Assembly: GCF_001556105.1 (NCBI RefSeq)
Contig: NZ_LSIF01000010.1
Span: 1-12,325, forward strand
Source of the DNA: Pseudoxanthomonas mexicana
GTDB lineage: Bacteria; Pseudomonadota; Gammaproteobacteria; Xanthomonadales; Xanthomonadaceae
Length of the DNA: 12,325 nucleotides
Direction: 5' to 3'
The notes beneath the pieces were generated by a model, which did no database searches, had not been told where the DNA came from, and saw nothing but the letters and a program-made list of their open reading frames with translations. The number at the start of each line of letters is the position of its first letter. Position 1 is the stretch's first letter. Shown here piece after piece: positions 9,738 through 12,325 of the stretch. A program made the position numbers and the translations under genes.

Positions 9738-10241
9738 TCACGGGCTGCCGGGCGCGCGGATCAGTGCGTCCGTGAGCGTGCCACTGGCATTGAGGTTCTG
9801 GTAGGCACCCAGCGTGTCGACGCCGACATCGATGCGGGTGAGCGTGCGGATGTCCTGGTCGTCGAGCGTGTTCTGGATGACGAGGCCGCCGGCGGCCGAT
9901 GGCGGATCGAAGCGATTGCCGTCACCGACCTGCACGACCAGTCCACGGTTGAAGTCGGCCAGTGCCTGCGCCTGCTCCGGCGTGATGCGGGCCACGTCCG
10001 GGATCTGCACGGCGATGCGCGCGGTGAGTTCCCCATTGAGGAAGACGACACGCTCGATGCCGAACGACAGCATCATCCCGGAGGGCATCTGGAAGCCACC
10101 GCGCATTTGCGCCAACCGGGCGGGATCGACCGGCTGCCATTCCGTCCCGAGTTCGCCGCCCTGCCCTCGCGCGCCCGTGGGTGCGAACAGCACGGCAAGC
10201 AGTACTGCGAGGCGCCATGTGCGGTCGCGACGGCGGTCCAT
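9738..10241 (-). CDS. Exported 167-aa protein in the FapE position, with double-glycine motif
   Basis: The protein has a signal peptide at about 1-26 (basic start, LAVLLAVLFA core). It is followed by a segment with RLAQMRGG at 42-49: hydrophobic residues at -12, -7 and -4 from the end of a GG, the spacing of double-glycine leaders that C39 peptidases cut. The rest, from FQMPSGMMLSFGIERVVFLNG onward in two parts (50-61 and 62-70), looks beta-rich, and VIQNT at 121-125 recalls the end of the 139-aa neighbour. The start ATG at 10239-10241 has AGGAGA eight bases upstream; a GTG seven codons earlier is possible but would lie inside the peptidase gene and lacks support. It begins one base after the peptidase stop codon. 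The slot between C39 peptidase and channel is that of fapE, a minor component of Pseudomonas amyloid fibrils. Sequence homology to FapE is not shown; function is unknown. Confidence 0.7.
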   Translation of the reverse strand: MDRRRDRTWRLAVLLAVLFAPTGARGQGGELGTEWQPVDPARLAQMRGGFQMPSGMMLSFGIERVVFLNGELTARIAVQIPDVARITPEQAQALADFNRGLVVQVGDGNRFDPPSAAGGLVIQNTLDDQDIRTLTRIDVGVDTLGAYQNLNASGTLTDALIRAPGSP

Positions 10242-10242
10242 G

Positions 10243-10947
10243 TCAGATGTCTCCTGGGCCACGGCGCGGCACGGTGACGTTGCGCAGGCCGTCGCGCTGG
10301 ATTCCCATGTCGAGCGGCGCCGGAGGTGCGGTCTGCCAGTCGCGGGCCTGGTTGAAGCGGGCGCGATCGCGTTGGTTGTGCACGACGAACATCACGCGGT
10401 TGTCCCACAGTTTCTCGAAGCGCGAACGCGGCATCGCGCGCGTGCCGCGGGCAGGATCGCCCAGCAGCACACGGCCGTTGCGCAGTCCCTTCACCACGAC
10501 GAAATGCCGGTAGCCGCGGTCGTTGAGCAACACGATGGCGGGCACATTCTCTTGTTGCAGCTTGTCCAGCGGCAGTTCGAAGCCATCCGCCTCGTAGCCC
10601 TGCGAGCGCAGGTAGCGGCGCATGTCCAGCAGCGAGAAGCCTTCCTTGCGGATGCGCGCCTGGTCGCCGTTGTTGTACATCTGGATGAAGACATCCACCT
10701 CGCTGACCGGATGCCCGTACTGGTGGGTCAGCAGCGTCGCGGTGGCCGCCGAGCCACAGCTGAAGTCGTACTGCTGCGGCAGCGTGGTCTTGAAGCGTCC
10801 TTCCTTCAGGCTGGTGATGCGAACGTTGTACGCACCACCGGGCACGCGCAGGTCGCTGGTGGCGGCTGACGCGCCGCCCAACCCGGCGAACGCGCAGGCC
10901 AGTGCGGCGTAGACGGGCCAACGCCAGCGTCGCGTGCCGGGTGTCAT
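10243..10947 (-). CDS. Periplasmic C39-type cysteine peptidase (FapD-like)
   Basis: This 234-aa protein starts with a signal peptide (about 1-29, ending ASAA). The peptidase core follows: QQYDFSCGSAATATLL at 58-73 with oxyanion residue Q58 and nucleophile C64, H148 in GYRHFVVVKG, and D164 in LLGDPARGT, which is the full C39 catalytic set. The core ends near 190 and a basic, disordered-looking tail follows. Unlike bacteriocin-processing C39 proteins it has no membrane or ABC domains, so it works alone in the periplasm, as FapD does in the Pseudomonas amyloid operon. Its ATG overlaps the TGA of the 139-aa protein gene in an ATGA junction, implying translational coupling. Candidate substrates are the two neighbours with RLxx[LM]RGG motifs, or the low-complexity protein whose N-terminus is not seen. 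The peptidase assignment is firm; the FapD role is inferred from context. Confidence 0.88.
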   Translation of the reverse strand: MTPGTRRWRWPVYAALACAFAGLGGASAATSDLRVPGGAYNVRITSLKEGRFKTTLPQQYDFSCGSAATATLLTHQYGHPVSEVDVFIQMYNNGDQARIRKEGFSLLDMRRYLRSQGYEADGFELPLDKLQQENVPAIVLLNDRGYRHFVVVKGLRNGRVLLGDPARGTRAMPRSRFEKLWDNRVMFVVHNQRDRARFNQARDWQTAPPAPLDMGIQRDGLRNVTVPRRGPGDI

Positions 10948-11363
10948 TGCGGACCGCCAGCGAAATCGACGGTGACGATCATCGCGTTCTGGATCAGCAC
11001 GTTGCTGCCGGTGTTCTGGATCACCGTGTTGATGCCGCTGGCGTTGTTGAATGCGCCGTCGGCGATGCTGTTGGAACCGCTGGTGATGTGGCGGGCCGTG
11101 TTGCCGTCGACCGATCCATCCACATCGATCAGATTGTCGGTCTGGCTGGCGTCGCCGCCACGCAGGATCGACAAGCGGTCGGCGCCGATCGCGCGACCGA
11201 GTTCGCTGACGGCCACGGCACGCACCTCAGGCGCCGGCATCTCGACACTGAGCATCGATGCAGCACGCTGCGGTGGCGGCACGTCTTCCGCCGCTGCGCT
11301 GCACGCGACGACAAGCAATCCCCAGGCTGCAAGGCGCAGCCCGGCCTGGTGGTGCGTAAGCAT
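10944..11363 (-). CDS. Exported 139-aa protein sharing its C-terminus with the low-complexity protein
   Basis: The signal peptide covers about 1-25 (hydrophobic LAAWGLLVVACSAAA). A cysteine at 21 might suggest a lipoprotein, but the residues before it (VVA) do not form a good lipobox. RLSILRGG at 63-70 is a double-glycine-type motif matching that of the 167-aa neighbour. Residues 90-139 are Asn/Ser/Gly/Ile-rich with alternating hydrophobics (GSNSIADGAFNNASG, then INTVIQNTGSNVLIQNAMIV), a composition common in functional-amyloid subunits. The last 29 residues before the final Gln align without gaps with the end of the upstream low-complexity protein. The start ATG at 11361-11363 has GGGAGA six bases upstream; a GTG ten codons earlier has no such site. 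It could be a minor subunit or nucleator (FapB-like) or a chaperone (FapA-like). The position does not settle it. Confidence 0.7.
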   Translation of the reverse strand: MLTHHQAGLRLAAWGLLVVACSAAAEDVPPPQRAASMLSVEMPAPEVRAVAVSELGRAIGADRLSILRGGDASQTDNLIDVDGSVDGNTARHITSGSNSIADGAFNNASGINTVIQNTGSNVLIQNAMIVTVDFAGGPQ

Positions 11364-11402
11364 GGTCAGTCTCCCTTGCCATGCGTCCACCACGCGGCCA
11401 TC

Positions 11403-11428
11403 GGCGCCCCGCCGATCAGCGGGGCGCC
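11403..11428 (-). repeat. Intercistronic hairpin, 10-bp perfect stem
   Basis: GGCGCCCCGC and its exact reverse complement flank a 6-nt loop (CGATCA on the plus strand). It lies in the 114-bp gap between the low-complexity gene and the 139-aa protein gene. No U-run follows in the transcribed direction, so it is not a standard terminator. It may slow 3' exonucleases or give partial termination after a highly expressed subunit gene. Confidence 0.65.
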
Positions 11429-11441
11429 TGCGTCCGCGTGT

Positions 11442-11467
11442 GGTGTCCAGGTCGGGACCCGGACACC
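11442..11467 (-). repeat. Second intercistronic hairpin, interrupted stem
   Basis: Outer arms GGTGTCC and GGACACC form 7 bp; after a single A/C mismatch the inner GGT and ACC form 3 bp around a CGGG loop. It starts 10 bp downstream (on the transcribed strand) of the stop codon of the low-complexity gene and is the first of two strong stems in this gap. There is no following U-run. Confidence 0.55.
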
Positions 11468-11477
11468 CGCGGAGCGC

Positions 11478-12325
11478 TTATGGGCCTACGGTCAGGTTGG
11501 CTTGAACGGTGATGCCCTGCTGGATCAGCGAGGCCATGCCGCTGTTCTGCGCGGCCACCATGATGCCGGCGGCGGACTGGCCGACGCTCGTCATGTTGTT
11601 GGACATGTCGAACGTGCCGGCATCGACCGCCACGGAGCCGCCTGCGCCGCCAGCGCCGCCGGTCGCGCCGTTGCCGACACCACCATTGCCGTCGCCGCCC
11701 ATGCCGTCGCCGCCGTTGCCCACGCCGCCCGCGCCGCCGGTCGCACCGACCGCGCCACTGGCGCCGTTGCCGGCCGTGGCATCGCCATTGCTCGCACTGG
11801 ACGAGGCGCTGCCGTTGGTGGCATCGCCGTTGCTGGCATCGCCACCGGCGCCACCGTTGCCCGCGGTCGCCGTCACGCTGCCGCCTGCACCGCCCCAGCC
11901 GTTGCCGGCACCGCCGGTCGCGGTCGCGTCGCCGCCCGTGCCGGAGCCCGCACCGCCGGTCCCGGAACCGTCACCACCGGTACCCGTGCCGTCGCCGGAG
12001 GTGCCCGCACCTGCCGTCGCCGTGCTGGCGCCACCGGTCGCGGTGGCATCACCGGACGTACCGGCTCCACCCGTCGCGGTGCCATCGCCGCTGGTGCCGT
12101 CGCCGGCGCCGCGCTCGCGTACGTTGCCACTGCCTGCACCGGCATCGCCGCCGGACGCGCCGGCCATCGAGCCGCTGTCGCCGCTGACGCTACCGGCGTC
12201 GCCACCGGATGCGCCACTGGAACCGTCGCCGTCGCCGCCCCAGCCGCCGGCATCGCCGCCACGGCCACGACCGTTGCCGGCGGCTGGGGCGGCGACGGCG
12301 ACGGTTCCAGTGGCGCATCCGGTGG
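11478..12325 (-). CDS. Low-complexity Gly/Ala/Ser/Thr/Asp protein, candidate exported fibre subunit (5' partial)
   Basis: The frame is open from the right window edge to TAA at 11478-11480, about 282 residues, without a convincing start; the ATG at 12165-12167 lies inside the repeat and is not credible as the true start. Almost the whole protein is imperfect short repeats such as GTSGDATATGGAST, GGDGSGTGGAGSG and GGAGGVGNGGDG, without cysteine up to the suspect edge. The last 51 residues differ: VAVDAGTFDMSNN, then a stretch containing AAQNSGMASLIQQGITVQ. They share an ungapped 29-residue end with the 139-aa neighbour. As first visible gene of a C39 peptidase/channel cluster it takes the place of FapB/FapC, but it lacks the Gln/Asn-spaced repeats and C-terminal CxxC I know from Pseudomonas FapC. 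Its composition resembles mycobacterial PE_PGRS, without the PE domain. Residues encoded beyond about 12252 fall in a perfect inverted repeat and may be artefact. Confidence 0.65.
   Translation of the reverse strand, partial: TGCATGTVAVAAPAAGNGRGRGGDAGGWGGDGDGSSGASGGDAGSVSGDSGSMAGASGGDAGAGSGNVRERGAGDGTSGDGTATGGAGTSGDATATGGASTATAGAGTSGDGTGTGGDGSGTGGAGSGTGGDATATGGAGNGWGGAGGSVTATAGNGGAGGDASNGDATNGSASSSASNGDATAGNGASGAVGATGGAGGVGNGGDGMGGDGNGGVGNGATGGAGGAGGSVAVDAGTFDMSNNMTSVGQSAAGIMVAAQNSGMASLIQQGITVQANLTVGP
11634..12252. repeat. Low-complexity GC-rich repeat tract within the coding region
   Basis: The tract is made of degenerate units built on GCC-GCC-GGT/ACC-type codons (plus strand: gccgccggtcgcggt, gccaccggtcgcggtg and similar), encoding Gly-Gly-Ala/Asp-Gly and Thr-Ala-Thr patterns. 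Units vary in length and are not separated by unique spacers. Because of the simple codon content, more than one reading frame stays open for long distances; the frame used here is the one leading to the conserved C-terminus. Such tracts are prone to length change by slippage and to assembly collapse. Confidence 0.75.
12202..12252 (+). repeat. Left arm of a perfect inverted repeat of at least 51 bp
   Basis: Every base from 12202 to 12252 pairs with the base at 12527 minus its position, so this arm is the exact reverse complement of 12275-12325. On the minus strand it encodes part of the low-complexity protein (GGWGGDGDGSSGASGG). The repeat runs to the window edge, so its full length is unknown. 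Confidence 0.95.
12275..12325 (-). repeat. Right arm of the inverted repeat, cut by the window edge
   Basis: This is an exact inverted copy of 12202-12252 after a 22-nt spacer (12253-12274). Read on the plus strand it encodes the same GGWGGDGDGSSGASG sequence as the left arm does on the minus strand, so it looks like the same coding sequence folded back rather than an independent gene part. An assembly fold-back at a GC-rich repeat is the simplest explanation. Confidence 0.95.

Noticed and set aside
9738..11363. Bacteriocin or RiPP export system, suggested by C39 peptidase and double-glycine motifs
   Set aside because: The peptidase has its own signal peptide and no ABC or membrane domain, the GG-motif proteins have Sec signal peptides and are large, and the partner is an outer-membrane coiled-coil barrel, which points to a Fap-like system.
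11634..12252. CRISPR-like or satellite array
   Set aside because: Repeat units are variable in length, have no unique spacers, and keep a reading frame that ends in a conserved protein tail.
11591..12268. Alternative minus-strand frames (Ala/Pro/Met-rich) across the repeat tract
   Set aside because: They stay open only because of the simple codon content; they do not lead to the shared 29-residue C-terminus.

Overview
The window is GC-rich, tightly packed bacterial chromosome. The mix of genes (a HemN-type coproporphyrinogen dehydrogenase under an FNR/Anr-type box, an FdhF/YdeP oxidoreductase with FdhD, small DUF4124- and DUF4345-like proteins, outer-membrane beta-barrels) suggests a gammaproteobacterium of the Xanthomonadaceae/Lysobacteraceae type (Lysobacter, Luteimonas, Pseudoxanthomonas and relatives). 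That placement rests on family knowledge and base composition, not on a marker gene. No tRNA, rRNA, IS element or CRISPR array is visible, and no stretch over 300 bases lacks a gene.

Layout. (1) 1-1217, plus: the C-terminal beta-barrel of a large surface protein cut by the window edge. (2) 2047-1211 and 4340-2031, minus: an overlapping pair, a YdeP-family molybdopterin oxidoreductase followed by FdhD, the sulfurtransferase that matures such enzymes. (3) 4504-5748, plus: an MFS transporter, divergent from pair 2, with a perfect 22-bp palindrome midway between. (4) 5794-7200, plus: hemN, with a perfect TTGAT-N4-ATCAA box placed where a class II FNR-type activator would give an almost leaderless transcript. 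(5) 7658-7209, minus: a small exported DUF4124-like protein whose ribosome binding site lies inside a perfect 10-bp hairpin; (6) 7817-8191, plus: a four-helix DUF4345-like membrane protein.

(7) 12325-8201, minus, is the most interesting part: five genes read as one unit, with overlaps or very short gaps between the last four. In transcription order they are a very low-complexity Gly/Ala/Ser/Thr/Asp protein (5' end missing), a 139-aa exported protein, a periplasmic C39-type cysteine peptidase, a 167-aa exported protein, and a coiled-coil plus beta-barrel outer-membrane channel. The last three match the D-E-F order of the Pseudomonas functional-amyloid (fap) operon. I read the cluster as a Fap-like secretion system with a different, glycine-rich substrate. 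Two sequence observations link the parts. The low-complexity protein and the 139-aa protein end in the same ungapped 29-residue signature. The 139-aa and 167-aa proteins both carry a double-glycine-type motif (RLxx[LM]RGG) after their signal peptides, next to a C39 peptidase, the family known for cutting after GG.

Caution: the right edge of the window (12202-12325) is a perfect inverted repeat of at least 51 bp with a 22-nt spacer inside the low-complexity gene. This may be a fold-back assembly artefact, so sequence beyond about 12252 should not be trusted as part of that gene.
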